From Desulfovibrio porci (lineage in GTDB: Bacteria; Desulfobacterota; Desulfovibrionia; Desulfovibrionales; Desulfovibrionaceae): DNA of 64,000 nt. The notes beneath the pieces are model-generated. The model was not told the origin of the DNA. It worked only from the letters and a program-made list of their open reading frames with translations, and ran no database searches. The stretch is taken from positions 179,682 to 243,681 of the forward strand of contig NZ_VUMH01000005.1 of assembly GCF_009696265.1 (NCBI RefSeq), given 5' to 3'. A program made the position numbers and the translations under genes. Of the stretch, positions 36,758-46,414 are shown one piece after another (positions within the stretch are counted from its first letter, which is position 1; every line of letters starts with the position of its first letter).

Positions 36758-37465
36758 GTGAACCAACGACTTGCCCTTATACCTGCCCGGGGTGGCTCAA
36801 AACGTCTCCCCCGTAAGAACATCCTGCCATTTATGGGAAAACCAATGGTACTTTGGACATGTGAAGCCGCGAGGGATTCAGGCTGTTTCAATACTGTCGT
36901 CGTATCGACTGAGGACAAGGAAATAGCAGATATTGTACGTACTGCCGGTTTTTCTGTCGATGAGCGACCAGAAGAACTTGGTTCAGATATGGCAAGCTGT
37001 GCGGATGTCTGCCTTGAATTTCTTGCACGCTCCGAAAAGGCGGGGACATTCTATGATGCTCTCTGCTGTTTGTACGCGACAGCACCGCTTCGGACTGCTG
37101 ATGACATTTGCGCTGTCATGAAACTTCTAACATCAGGTACTGATGCCGTTCATGCGGTCTCCGGCTATGATCATCCGCCTCATCAGATGCTGTACCAGAA
37201 CGCCGAGGGTTTTCTTGTGCCCGCCTTTCCTCTACTTGTGACAAGGAAATCACAAGAGGTCCCCGAAGGGCTTATCGGCAACGGCAGCACCTATGCAATT
37301 ACGGTGACGGCGCTCAGGAAATACCGATCCTTCTACCCTTCCCGGATCAAGGGCTACCGGATGCCTGCCTTGCGCTCCATAGATATTGATACCGCTGAAG
37401 ACTTCACTTTTCTCGAAGCCTGCGCCCATCTGCTCAAACAGGAAGGACTCACCCGTGATATTTGA
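36758..37465 (+). CDS. pseF: CMP-nonulosonic acid cytidylyltransferase, PseF-like
   Basis: Activates pseudaminic acid (or a relative) with CTP. 235 residues with LALIPARGGSKRLPRKNI, the CMP-sialate synthetase signature, then CLYATAPLRTADD and SIDIDTAEDF. GTG start with AGGA nine bases ahead. It overlaps the next synthase gene by 11 bases. Confidence 0.9.
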   Translation: MNQRLALIPARGGSKRLPRKNILPFMGKPMVLWTCEAARDSGCFNTVVVSTEDKEIADIVRTAGFSVDERPEELGSDMASCADVCLEFLARSEKAGTFYDALCCLYATAPLRTADDICAVMKLLTSGTDAVHAVSGYDHPPHQMLYQNAEGFLVPAFPLLVTRKSQEVPEGLIGNGSTYAITVTALRKYRSFYPSRIKGYRMPALRSIDIDTAEDFTFLEACAHLLKQEGLTRDI

Positions 37466-38513
37466 CTGCACGCCTCACCCCTCAAAACGGCCCGTCAGTA
37501 TTGTTTTTGAAGCAGGTCCCACGCATGACGGCCTGCCAACAGCCAAGTTGCTTGTGGATATGGCCGTTCAAGCGGGTGCTGATGCCATCAAATTTCAAAT
37601 AATTGACGCAAAAAAAATCGTCCCTTCCAAGGATACGCTGTTTACCTATGAGGTGCTGAAAAACAGACACACCGGAGAAAGGGAAACGATCACGGAGTCT
37701 CTACAGGAAATCCTGTCCCGTCGAGAGCTGACTTTTCCCGAATGGGTGGAGCTTATCGCTTACTGCAAAGAAAAAAATCTCCTTTTCTTTGCCACCGCCA
37801 GTAATGCCGAAGAAATGGAGTTTCTTGCCAACGCAGGCTGCGCGTGCGTTAAAATTTGCTCGGGCGACATCAACTACCACCACTTGCTCAGACAGGCGGC
37901 GCGTTTTCCCTGGGTAGTCCAAATTGACACGGGTAGCGCGACGCTTGGTGAAGTCGAACAGGCTGTCGATACTCTGGAAACGGCCGGATGCCGTAACCTC
38001 ATTATCAACCATTGCCCTTCCGGCTATCCTGCGCGCCTTGAAAGCATCAATCTGCGTACGGTGCAGACCTTGCGGCAGATGTTCCCCTACCCTGTGGCAT
38101 TCTCCGATCATACCCCTGGCACGACTATGGATATCGCTGCCGTGGCCCTTGGTGCCGACATGCTGGAAAAAACCATTACCCTGAATCGCTGCATCCGCAG
38201 CCCGGAACATATCATGTCGCTGGAACCGCAGGAAGCTGAGGATTTTGTGCGAACCATCCGTGAGGTGGAAATTGCCCTCGGCAATCCCCGGCGCATTATG
38301 ACGCCGGAGGAACGCGCCCAACCACCAGTAGTGCGACGCAGTGTTGTGGCCGCACGAGATATTATTGCAGGAGAAACACTGACGCAGGATATGCTCGATT
38401 ACGCCCGCCCCGGAGACGGACTGCCGGCCCATCTTGACTATCTTGTACTCGGCAAGCGATCCCGCAGGGCATACAGACAGGGCGAGAAGCTGTTCCCCTC
38501 TGATGTCGCCTAA
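37455..38513 (+). CDS. NeuB-family nonulosonic acid synthase, second copy
   Basis: PEP-dependent condensing enzyme, 352 residues: TIM-barrel part with FEAGPTHDGLPTAKLLVDMAVQAGADAIKFQ written in part, FSDHTPGTTMDIAAVALGADMLEKTITL, and a C-terminal antifreeze-like SAF domain (RRSVVAARDIIAGETL). GTG at 37455 has GGAAGG eight bases ahead. The sequence is clearly more divergent than the PseI-like gene at 42047; for example the usual E-N-H-x-G motif is EAGPTHDG here. Its product may be a different nine-carbon sugar. Confidence 0.82.
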   Translation: MIFDCTPHPSKRPVSIVFEAGPTHDGLPTAKLLVDMAVQAGADAIKFQIIDAKKIVPSKDTLFTYEVLKNRHTGERETITESLQEILSRRELTFPEWVELIAYCKEKNLLFFATASNAEEMEFLANAGCACVKICSGDINYHHLLRQAARFPWVVQIDTGSATLGEVEQAVDTLETAGCRNLIINHCPSGYPARLESINLRTVQTLRQMFPYPVAFSDHTPGTTMDIAAVALGADMLEKTITLNRCIRSPEHIMSLEPQEAEDFVRTIREVEIALGNPRRIMTPEERAQPPVVRRSVVAARDIIAGETLTQDMLDYARPGDGLPAHLDYLVLGKRSRRAYRQGEKLFPSDVA

Positions 38514-39543
38514 CGCCGTGCTCCTCATCCGCGCTGACGCCGCCCCTCACATGGGAACCGGACATGTCATGCGCTGTCTTGCGCTGGCTCAGGCTGCCCG
38601 CAGGGAAGGACTGGACGTGCACATGATCTGCCGTCTTGGTGTCGACTGGCTACGAGAGCGTCTAGCACGAGAGGATATTCCCCTGCACTGTCTGCCGGAT
38701 ATGCCGCCTGTGGCAGAGGCTCCCGACAGTCTGCTGCGACAGCTTCAGGCGGCCAGTCTGCCGGTTCCGGGAACTGCGGCTGCTCCTATCTGGGTTGTCC
38801 TGGACGGCTATCACTTCGACACAGCCTGCCAGCTGGCCGTCATGCGGGCAGGCTATCGACTGCTGGTCATCGACGACTATGCGCATCTGCCTGAATACCA
38901 TTGTGATGTGCTGCTGAACCAGAATATCAGTGCAGAGCTGCTGACGTATCAGGGCAATATTGGCCGCAAATTGCTTGGGCTGGATTATGTGCTCTTACGA
39001 CAAGAATTCCGGGATGCTCACAAAAGGGCGCAAATGCGTATCAGGCCCCAGCGGCCGCTAAACATCCTTGTGACGCTGGGGGGCGGCAATTTTATTGAAT
39101 ATCTGGAAAAAATCGCCGCCGAGATGACCCTGCCGGAGATGACAGGCCACTCCGTTCGCATCATTCAGGGTGCCATGAACACGGAACGTATTCGCGCAGC
39201 CTTTGCCCGCGGCCCGGCCCGGCTGGAAGTTCTGCCGCGCGTGGACGACATGCCGTCCCTGCTGCTGGACACGGATTTGTGCATCACGGCAGGCGGCTCC
39301 ACCTGTTGGGAACTGTGCTGTCTGGGCGTACCTTTTCTGACTATATTGGGCGCGGAGAATCAGCGCCACATATGCTATTGGCTGGCTGAAAAAGGCTATG
39401 CGCCGCGCTTTTCAAGAGTTGCCTTTATGGCTATGCTCACGGATGCACAGTATTGCCGCCACATGGTTGCCCGACTGGACCAATTGGTGGACGCACAGGG
39501 AGCTGCCCGTGTTCTGGCACCATGTAAGCAACTCAAGGCATAG
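38503..39543 (+). CDS. pseG: UDP-sugar hydrolase PseG
   Basis: Removes UDP from the bacillosamine-like/altrosamine intermediate before condensation with PEP. GT-B-like protein, 346 residues, with RADAAPHMGTGHVMRCLALA containing the catalytic His of the GxGHxxR motif, YRLLVIDDYAHLPEYHCDVLLNQN and CITAGGSTCWELCCLGVPFL. It overlaps the synthase gene by 11 bases. Confidence 0.9.
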   Translation: MSPNAVLLIRADAAPHMGTGHVMRCLALAQAARREGLDVHMICRLGVDWLRERLAREDIPLHCLPDMPPVAEAPDSLLRQLQAASLPVPGTAAAPIWVVLDGYHFDTACQLAVMRAGYRLLVIDDYAHLPEYHCDVLLNQNISAELLTYQGNIGRKLLGLDYVLLRQEFRDAHKRAQMRIRPQRPLNILVTLGGGNFIEYLEKIAAEMTLPEMTGHSVRIIQGAMNTERIRAAFARGPARLEVLPRVDDMPSLLLDTDLCITAGGSTCWELCCLGVPFLTILGAENQRHICYWLAEKGYAPRFSRVAFMAMLTDAQYCRHMVARLDQLVDAQGAARVLAPCKQLKA

Positions 39544-39567
39544 AGCCGATATTCTGAGGACGCGTAG

Positions 39568-40217
<650 letters not shown>

Positions 40218-40221
<4 letters not shown>

Positions 40222-40670
40222 CGCACATCGCCTTCATTTTCGCTCTTGTCAATGATCCTGGCGTGCGAAGCATATCTTTCCATAGTGAAAAAATTTCTTG
40301 GAAAACGCATCTTGCTTGGTTTGACAGACAAATTCATGAAAACAATCCTTTCTATATTGTCAGTTTTGATGATAAACCTTGTGGCTATGTGCGTATGCAA
40401 CGTGACCCGCAGCTGCCGAAATATGAATATATCCTTACTATCGCTGTGACAGCGGGACATAGAAAGAAGGGAATTGCAACGGCGGCATTGCGCGCAGCTT
40501 GCAAACAGGCTCTGGCCGAACAATCTGTCCGAAAAATATGGGCAATGGTAAAAAAAGACAACATTGCTTCGCACAGGCTTTTTATCAAAACCTTTCGGAA
40601 AGAAGCAGGCACACAAATCGTTAACGGGCATGCCGCTACCTGTTTTGTTTATCCTGACTATCTGGAATAG
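40218..40670 (+). CDS. pseH: GNAT acetyltransferase, PseH-like
   Basis: N-acetyltransferase of the pseudaminic pathway (acetylates the 4-amino sugar). 150 residues with the acetyl-CoA loop VTAGHRKKGIATAALRAAC (Q/RxxGxG/A type) and the W in SEKISWKTHLAWF typical of PseH. No ordinary ribosome-binding site lies just upstream; translation seems coupled to the preceding gene through the ATGA overlap, or helped by GAG units of the AG tract, whose end lies 23 bases before the ATG. Confidence 0.85.
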
Positions 40671-40675
40671 CGAAA

Positions 40676-41365
40676 ATGTTCAGTACCGCGCGTAACACTC
40701 TTGTTGTGGCCGCCCACCCTGATGACGAAATGCTGGGTTGCGGCGGTACATTGGCCAGGCTTTCCGCACAGGGTGCGCACATCACTATTCTTTTGCTTGG
40801 CGAAGGCCCGCTGGCCCGCGGCACGGAAGCAGCCGACGCCCGCGCAAACGCTCGACTGTCGGCGCAACGAGCGGCCAGTGTTCTGGGCGTGGGGACAGCA
40901 GACGTGCATTTTGCCTCCTTACCGGACAATCGTTTCGACACGGTTTCCCTGCTGGATATCATACAGCGTATTGAATCCCTTGCGGGGCGGGTGCAACCTG
41001 ATCTTGTCCTTACCCACCATGCCGGAGACATGAATCAGGATCACCGATTGACTCATCAGGCGGTTATGACCGCTTTTCGGCCTTTGCCCGACAGTAATCC
41101 GTTAAGCATTCTTGGCTTTGAAGTGCTTTCCAGCACGGAGTACACTCCGCCACAGACGGCTCCCCCCTTCTGCCCCAATGTCTTTGTGGATATTTCGGTT
41201 ACGCTTGAAAAAAAATGCCTCGCCCTACAGGAGTATGCATCGGAAATGCGCCCCTGGCCTCACCCGCGCAGCATAGAGGCCGTCAAACATCTGGCTGCCC
41301 TCAGAGGATGTTTTTGTGGCTGCGAGGCGGCGGAAGCCTTCATTCTCTACAGGACATTGCTATGA
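40676..41365 (+). CDS. PIG-L family deacetylase
   Basis: Zinc-dependent de-N-acetylase, 229 residues, with the metal motif AHPDDE (residues 13-18) and HHAGDMNQDH. It begins five bases after pseH. In this setting it may remove an acetyl group from a nonulosonic acid or its precursor so that a formyl group can be added by the neighbouring formyltransferases. The family also includes GlcNAc deacetylases, so the substrate is inferred only. Confidence 0.87.
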   Translation: MFSTARNTLVVAAHPDDEMLGCGGTLARLSAQGAHITILLLGEGPLARGTEAADARANARLSAQRAASVLGVGTADVHFASLPDNRFDTVSLLDIIQRIESLAGRVQPDLVLTHHAGDMNQDHRLTHQAVMTAFRPLPDSNPLSILGFEVLSSTEYTPPQTAPPFCPNVFVDISVTLEKKCLALQEYASEMRPWPHPRSIEAVKHLAALRGCFCGCEAAEAFILYRTLL

Positions 41366-42054
41366 AAGCAGGCTGTGTTATTGCCGGTTCACGCCCTTGG
41401 TGCCGGCACCTGGCGGAAGCTGTCCAGAACAAAACAGGCATTCCTTGTCGCCTGATACAGGCACAGCAGGAGCTGACGCTTGAATTACTGGAAAGTCTCT
41501 CCCCACGCTACATTTTTTTCCCGCACTGGTCGTGGATTATTCCCGAAACCATATGGAAACGTTTCGAGTGCGTGATTTTTCATATGACGGATCTGCCTTA
41601 TGGACGCGGGGGCAGCCCCTTGCAAAATCTCATAATACGAGGGTATCAGGAAACAAAGATAAGTGCTTTTCGCTGTAGCGAAGGTATTGATACTGGCCCC
41701 ATCTATCTGAAGCGTCCGCTTTCTTTACTGGGAACTGCTGAAGAAATATACATTCGCGCCAATGCGATTATTCAGGAGATGATAATCGAAATTCTTAATA
41801 CATATCCCGCTTCAACTCCTCAATATGGAGAAGTAACAATCTTCAAGCGAAGAAAACCTGAAGAAAGCAATCTTGATGGCGTGCAAACACTGGAAGAACT
41901 TTTTGACAAAATACGCATGCTGGATGCCGACGGCTATCCGCCTGCGTTTTGGGATGTGGGGAAATTTCGCTTGCATCTTACGCGCGCTTCACGCAAAACG
42001 GACAAACTGCTTGCGGATGTCTGCATAACGCTGAGGGATGAGAGAAATGTTTGA
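41362..42054 (+). CDS. Formyltransferase-fold protein, second copy
   Basis: A 230-residue formyltransferase with FHMTDLPYGRGGSPLQN (catalytic His and the GRGGSP loop) and GIDTGPIYLKRPL (catalytic Asp). The C-terminal extension (ADGYPPAFWDVGKFRLHL) resembles the end of sugar-modifying members such as ArnA-like enzymes. ATG at 41362 overlaps the deacetylase stop. A second, different copy in the same cluster supports an N-formylated product. Confidence 0.83.
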   Translation: MKAGCVIAGSRPWCRHLAEAVQNKTGIPCRLIQAQQELTLELLESLSPRYIFFPHWSWIIPETIWKRFECVIFHMTDLPYGRGGSPLQNLIIRGYQETKISAFRCSEGIDTGPIYLKRPLSLLGTAEEIYIRANAIIQEMIIEILNTYPASTPQYGEVTIFKRRKPEESNLDGVQTLEELFDKIRMLDADGYPPAFWDVGKFRLHLTRASRKTDKLLADVCITLRDERNV

Positions 42055-43075
42055 TAAAAATGATAGCTATATCATCGCAGAACTCTCCGCCAACCACAAC
42101 GGCAGCATTGAGCGCGCCGAGGCTATCGTGCGGGCGGCGGCCGATGCCGGAGCCGATGCCGTCAAGTTACAGACCTACACAGCGGACACCATGACCATAC
42201 CCTGCCATAACGAATATTTTCAGATCAGGGGAACACTTTGGGAAGGCAGAACATTACACGAACTTTACCAAAAAGCCTACACACCGTGGGAATGGCAGCC
42301 GCACCTCAAATCGCTGGCCAATACTCTGGGCATGGACTGCTTTTCCACACCCTTTGACGCCACGGCCGTGGACTTTCTGGAACAGATGAACGTATCCTGT
42401 TACAAGATAGCCTCCTTTGAAGTAGTGGATACTCCGCTGCTCAAAAAGATTGCCTCCACCGGCAAGCCGGTCATCATGTCCACCGGCATGACCACGCTTG
42501 CCGAAATAGCTGAAGCCGTGGCAACCTTGCGTGAAAACGGTACAAAAAAGCTTGCTCTGCTCAAATGTACCAGTGCCTATCCCGCTCCGCCGGAAGAGGC
42601 AAACTTACGAACTATTCCGCACTTGGCACAGACCTTTCACTGTGCTGCGGGCCTTTCCGATCACACTATGGGCAGTGCTGTGGCCGTTGCGGCGGTTGCG
42701 CTGGGAGCGCGTATTATTGAAAAGCATTTCACTCTGTCACGTGCTGACGGCGGGCCGGACTCAGCCTTTTCCATGGAACCGGAAGAGTTCTCGCAAATGG
42801 TCAAAGACATTCGTGCAGCGGAAAAAGCGCTTGGCCATGTCAATTATTCGCTAACGGAAAAAGAAGAGGAGAGCATCATATTTCGCCGCTCTCTGTTTGT
42901 GGTCAAAGACGTCCGCGCTGGTGAGTCCTTCACACCGGAAAACGTGCGTTGTATCCGTCCGGGATATGGGCTGCATCCACGGTATTATGACGAGATTCTT
43001 AACAAAAAATCAACACAGAACATTACTGCAGGCACCCCGTTGACATGGAAGCACCTCTTACAGACCCATGAATAA
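42047..43075 (+). CDS. pseI: Pseudaminic acid synthase PseI
   Basis: Condenses the 6-deoxy amino sugar with PEP. 342 residues: IIAELSANHNGSIERAEAI with the conserved ANHNG, KLQTYTADTMT, DCFSTPFD, YKIASFE, STGMTTL, HFTLSR and a C-terminal SAF domain (FRRSLFVVKDVRAGE). These match PseI closely. Start at 42047 is preferred to 42038 because a GA-rich site lies between them; it overlaps the preceding gene by 8 bases. Last gene of the island. Confidence 0.94.
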   Translation: MFDKNDSYIIAELSANHNGSIERAEAIVRAAADAGADAVKLQTYTADTMTIPCHNEYFQIRGTLWEGRTLHELYQKAYTPWEWQPHLKSLANTLGMDCFSTPFDATAVDFLEQMNVSCYKIASFEVVDTPLLKKIASTGKPVIMSTGMTTLAEIAEAVATLRENGTKKLALLKCTSAYPAPPEEANLRTIPHLAQTFHCAAGLSDHTMGSAVAVAAVALGARIIEKHFTLSRADGGPDSAFSMEPEEFSQMVKDIRAAEKALGHVNYSLTEKEEESIIFRRSLFVVKDVRAGESFTPENVRCIRPGYGLHPRYYDEILNKKSTQNITAGTPLTWKHLLQTHE

Positions 43076-43083
43076 CCGCTAAG

Positions 43084-43132
43084 TGTCATGCTCCAACAGG
43101 TTAATTTACCCTGTCTTCGGTCAGTAAGCTGA
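43084..43132. mobile_element. Solitary IS481-type terminal sequence (remnant)
   Basis: Starting TGTCATGCTCCAACAGG, this stretch aligns over about 48 bases with the left end of the IS481-family element at 63874 (which starts TGTAATGTTCCAATAGG), with roughly 70% identity by eye. No transposase is near, so it is a leftover end or solo terminus just after pseI. Confidence 0.6.
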
Positions 43133-43184
43133 CTTAGTGCGCAAAAGAACACCTTAGATCATAACGATACAAAATTCCTTGCAA

Positions 43185-44231
43185 TTAGTCGTCCGAGTCT
43201 TTCGGTTCGCTTAAAAAAACCTGTCCGCTTTTTTCCGCCAGCCACTGAAGATATTCAGGATAATGGCGCCGCAGCAACTTCAGGGCGTTTGCCTCGGCCA
43301 GGGCGTAACGCCGGGGACTCTTATTGCCTGTACCCACCCAGTGTTTCAGGTAGCTTTGAAGCTCAAAATGCCTGGCGCTCAGTCCTAGGGCGTGCATATC
43401 CCTGAACCAGGGCACGCTGATATCCAGGCACGCGGAACCGCATTGCTGGAACGCGCCGGGCGGAAACGACGGACCGAACGGCGCGCAGTGCGGACGGGTT
43501 TTCTCCAGATCCAGCAGACAGGCCCATTCATTGATCCGGCATTCCGGCAACGGCCAGGGCCGACGCTCAAAGCTATCCGCGAAGCCCTTGTCATATGGCC
43601 GGACAAAAATACCGCGTTGTCGCGCCAAGGTGTACAAGCTGCGCAACGCCGCGTAACCCGGCTGAAAATCCGCATAAGACAACGGCCCGCACGCAGCGCA
43701 TCCCATGACTTCGCGCGTCAGTTCCTCCCGGTGGGCCGGGCAGTTCCAGCACTGCCCGAGCAAGCCCACGGCAAAGGCCTCGCCCATTTCCCGCAGCATG
43801 GCACCCAGAATATCACGGAGCACCAGAACGTCATTGTGCATCAAAAAAAGCTTGCGGCTTTGACTGCGCTCAAAGGCATACTGGTAGCGGATACCCGAAC
43901 GGTAGGCCGCATCGCCGAGACGTGCCGGATCAACTGCCTCGCGGGCCAGCCAGAAATCCGGCTGAAAAACCCGGCAGCGCTCGCCCAGGCGCTCCCGCAG
44001 ATAGTGGGCGATATAATAGGGCGCAATCGCATCATACCGCGAACCGTACGGCTCGAATTGCAGCCAGATCACGCCCACATGCTCCCCGCTGTGCTTGAGC
44101 AGCGACAGCAGGGACAAGGCGGTCTGAAAGGGTTTGGCAAAAATATTGACCGCCACGTCCACGGTTTCGGGCGTTCCGGGCCTTTCAGCGACCCCGGAGG
44201 CGGCTGCGGAGGGCGTCAAATTCTCGGCCAT
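43185..44231 (-). CDS. Protein of unknown function, possible glycosyltransferase
   Basis: A 348-residue soluble protein not recognised with certainty. It begins with a low-complexity stretch, then VDVAVNIFAKPFQTALSLLSLLKHS, reminiscent of the first strand-helix of GT-A sugar transferases, and KLFLMHNDVLVLRDI, where HND might stand for a DxD-like site. Twelve or so cysteines, several in a CWNCP...CAAC cluster. ATG at 44231 lies 16 bases after the HD-GYP gene, so it probably belongs to that operon. The frame is open further upstream but overlaps that gene. Confidence 0.5.
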   Translation of the reverse strand: MAENLTPSAAASGVAERPGTPETVDVAVNIFAKPFQTALSLLSLLKHSGEHVGVIWLQFEPYGSRYDAIAPYYIAHYLRERLGERCRVFQPDFWLAREAVDPARLGDAAYRSGIRYQYAFERSQSRKLFLMHNDVLVLRDILGAMLREMGEAFAVGLLGQCWNCPAHREELTREVMGCAACGPLSYADFQPGYAALRSLYTLARQRGIFVRPYDKGFADSFERRPWPLPECRINEWACLLDLEKTRPHCAPFGPSFPPGAFQQCGSACLDISVPWFRDMHALGLSARHFELQSYLKHWVGTGNKSPRRYALAEANALKLLRRHYPEYLQWLAEKSGQVFLSEPKDSDD

Positions 44232-44247
44232 GCGCAAGCCTGTTCCC

Positions 44248-46404
44248 TCACTGCCGCGCAGCGCCGTCAGCGCCGCCGGACGCCTCGCCCTGTTCCGTCC
44301 CGGCAATCTCTCCTTCCCCGTCGGCGTCCTCGGCCGGGGCGTCAACGGCCCGCCGCACGGCGTCTTCGGGCAACCGGGCCAGTGCGGACACCACGGCGGG
44401 ATCAAAACCGGGATCCTGGGAGAGCAGACGCACCGCTTCTTCCGGGCTCATGCCAGCCCGGTAGGAACGCGTGCTGACCATGGAGCAGAAAGCGTTGACC
44501 ACAGCCAGAATACGGGCGTTGGCGACAATTTCGCCGCCCTTGAGCTGCCGGGGCTGCCCCGTGCCGTCCAGGCGCTCGCCCATCTGGTAGACAGCCTCGG
44601 GCACCGGCAGGCTGAACTGAAGATCGTGCAGCACCTTGAAGGCGTATTCCGGCGCGCGCTGGACCTCCCGCTGTTCCTCAGGCGTGAGCTTGCCCTTCTT
44701 GCTCAGAAGATGATGAGGCACAAAAATCTTGCCCACCTGCGAAAGCCGCGCGGCCAGACGCAGGGTTTCCTTGTCCTGATCCGGCAGATCCATACTGGCG
44801 GCCAGCAGTTCCGAAACCCGTTCCATCTTCTGCGAATGACCGATCAAATTGACGTCCACACTTTCAATGGCCCGCACCAGAGCAACGATAATGCTGGCCT
44901 GGCGCTCACGGGCGGCCTCGGCCCGGCGACGGAACTCCGTAATATCCTGGAAAATTCCCACACAGCCGCCCTGCGTGCGCCCGCCGTCTCCCTGATGATC
45001 CTCAAAGGGGAAAAGCGTCACGCGGTAAAGACGCGCTCCGTCAGGCTGATCCAGGGGAATTTCGATACTGTCCATACGGCCGCTGCGGCTCACCACTTCC
45101 ATGCCCCGCATCAGATCCGAAGCGGCCTTTTCCGGCAGTATGTCGGAGAGGACGGCATTGAGCATTTCTTCTTCATGTCTGGCCGCCATCTGGCAGAAAG
45201 CCGGATTGCAGACCTGCACGCGGCCATGGCCGTCCACCAGCAGCAAACCGGCCTGCAGGGAAGCGTTGATGCTGTCCAGCATCAGCTTCTGCTGGCGGAT
45301 CACTGTGTACAAATGCTGAAAATGGCGGGCCGTGGCCCGGTGCGAGCGGCTGACCATGCTGGCCCAGATAAACGCCAGCAGCAGGGCGACGCCCAAGCTG
45401 CCCAACACGCCCAGGCCGTAGATCTGGGTGGCCTGTCCTTCCAGTTGGGCATCCACCAGCGAGGCCGGCACTTCCAGCACGAGGCACCAGTTCAGATCCG
45501 TAAGCGTGCCGCCCAGAGAGTAGACTTCCCCACCACCGGTCAGGGCGCTGCGGCGCATGAAGGGAAGGCTCATATCCGTACCCGGCTGAAAGGCGGCCGG
45601 CGCGAGAACTGGCTTGCCGTCACGCAAAAGCACCACTTCCATACCCGAGGAGGTACGATCCAGAATGCGCGGCTGAAAATCCTCATGCTGGTCCGGGTTG
45701 CGGGCCAGAAAATCGGCCATGGCTTTTTCCACGGGCACAGTGAGCAATAGAAAAGCCACAGGTTTGGGATCGCCCTCGCCTAGAACCTCATAGAGCGGAT
45801 CAACCATGTCCATAACCAGATTGCCGTTCAAAGCGCGCACCGGTCCGAAGGCAAGCCCCCTGTCCGCACCGGCCCGGCCCACCAGGGCGGTCTGGGCCGG
45901 GCTGAGCGGCCCGCTCCCGGACGGAGCCACCAGTAAAGCGCCGTCCGGAGCCACGACGCGGGCGGCCGTCCAGCCTCTGCGGCGCACAAAATCCTGGAGA
46001 ATATCACGCATATAGGAGAGCTGCTCAGCCAGAGAGCGCAGGGCTTCGTCATCGCTCTGGGTCGCCTCGGACGCGGCAAGCCGTTCCTGTTCCTCAGGCC
46101 CTAGGCCGCGCACATCGGCGGCAAAGAGACGGAACATTTCCGCCGCGCTGATAAAACGCGCCTGCTCCACCAGTTTATTGCGCCAGACGCGGGCCGATTC
46201 CAGAGATCTGTCCACCCAGGCCTGCTGGATATCACGCTGCTTGTTCAGAATCTCCTGCGTGCTGTATTTGAGCTGGAAATTACAAAGCACAAAAGCCACT
46301 GCGGCCACCAATACAAAAAACAACAGTCCCACGCTCGCCACAACGGTTTTTTTCATGCGGTATTGTCTGGCTGCGGCCTGTGCGTTCATTTCCTGCAATT
46401 CCAT
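44248..46404 (-). CDS. Membrane sensor with PAS and degenerate HD-GYP domain
   Basis: A 718-residue inner-membrane protein: helix 19-42, periplasmic sensor region 43-328, helix 329-350, PAS domain about 375-490, and an HD-GYP-type domain about 500-675. The scaffold is clear (VGKIFVPHHLLSKKGKLTPEE; LDGTGQPRQLKG; MSPEEAVRLL), but the catalytic HD is SQ (LSQVGK), the HHE/R site is QMGER and the ADAFDA block is VNAFCS. It should therefore not cleave c-di-GMP but could bind it. It follows the LapG-like gene immediately, as LapD does in the pseudomonad Lap system. ATG 46404 has AAGGTGA ahead; GTG 46413 is an alternative. Confidence 0.85.
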   Translation of the reverse strand: MELQEMNAQAAARQYRMKKTVVASVGLLFFVLVAAVAFVLCNFQLKYSTQEILNKQRDIQQAWVDRSLESARVWRNKLVEQARFISAAEMFRLFAADVRGLGPEEQERLAASEATQSDDEALRSLAEQLSYMRDILQDFVRRRGWTAARVVAPDGALLVAPSGSGPLSPAQTALVGRAGADRGLAFGPVRALNGNLVMDMVDPLYEVLGEGDPKPVAFLLLTVPVEKAMADFLARNPDQHEDFQPRILDRTSSGMEVVLLRDGKPVLAPAAFQPGTDMSLPFMRRSALTGGGEVYSLGGTLTDLNWCLVLEVPASLVDAQLEGQATQIYGLGVLGSLGVALLLAFIWASMVSRSHRATARHFQHLYTVIRQQKLMLDSINASLQAGLLLVDGHGRVQVCNPAFCQMAARHEEEMLNAVLSDILPEKAASDLMRGMEVVSRSGRMDSIEIPLDQPDGARLYRVTLFPFEDHQGDGGRTQGGCVGIFQDITEFRRRAEAARERQASIIVALVRAIESVDVNLIGHSQKMERVSELLAASMDLPDQDKETLRLAARLSQVGKIFVPHHLLSKKGKLTPEEQREVQRAPEYAFKVLHDLQFSLPVPEAVYQMGERLDGTGQPRQLKGGEIVANARILAVVNAFCSMVSTRSYRAGMSPEEAVRLLSQDPGFDPAVVSALARLPEDAVRRAVDAPAEDADGEGEIAGTEQGEASGGADGAARQ

Positions 46405-46414
46405 ATCAGTCACC

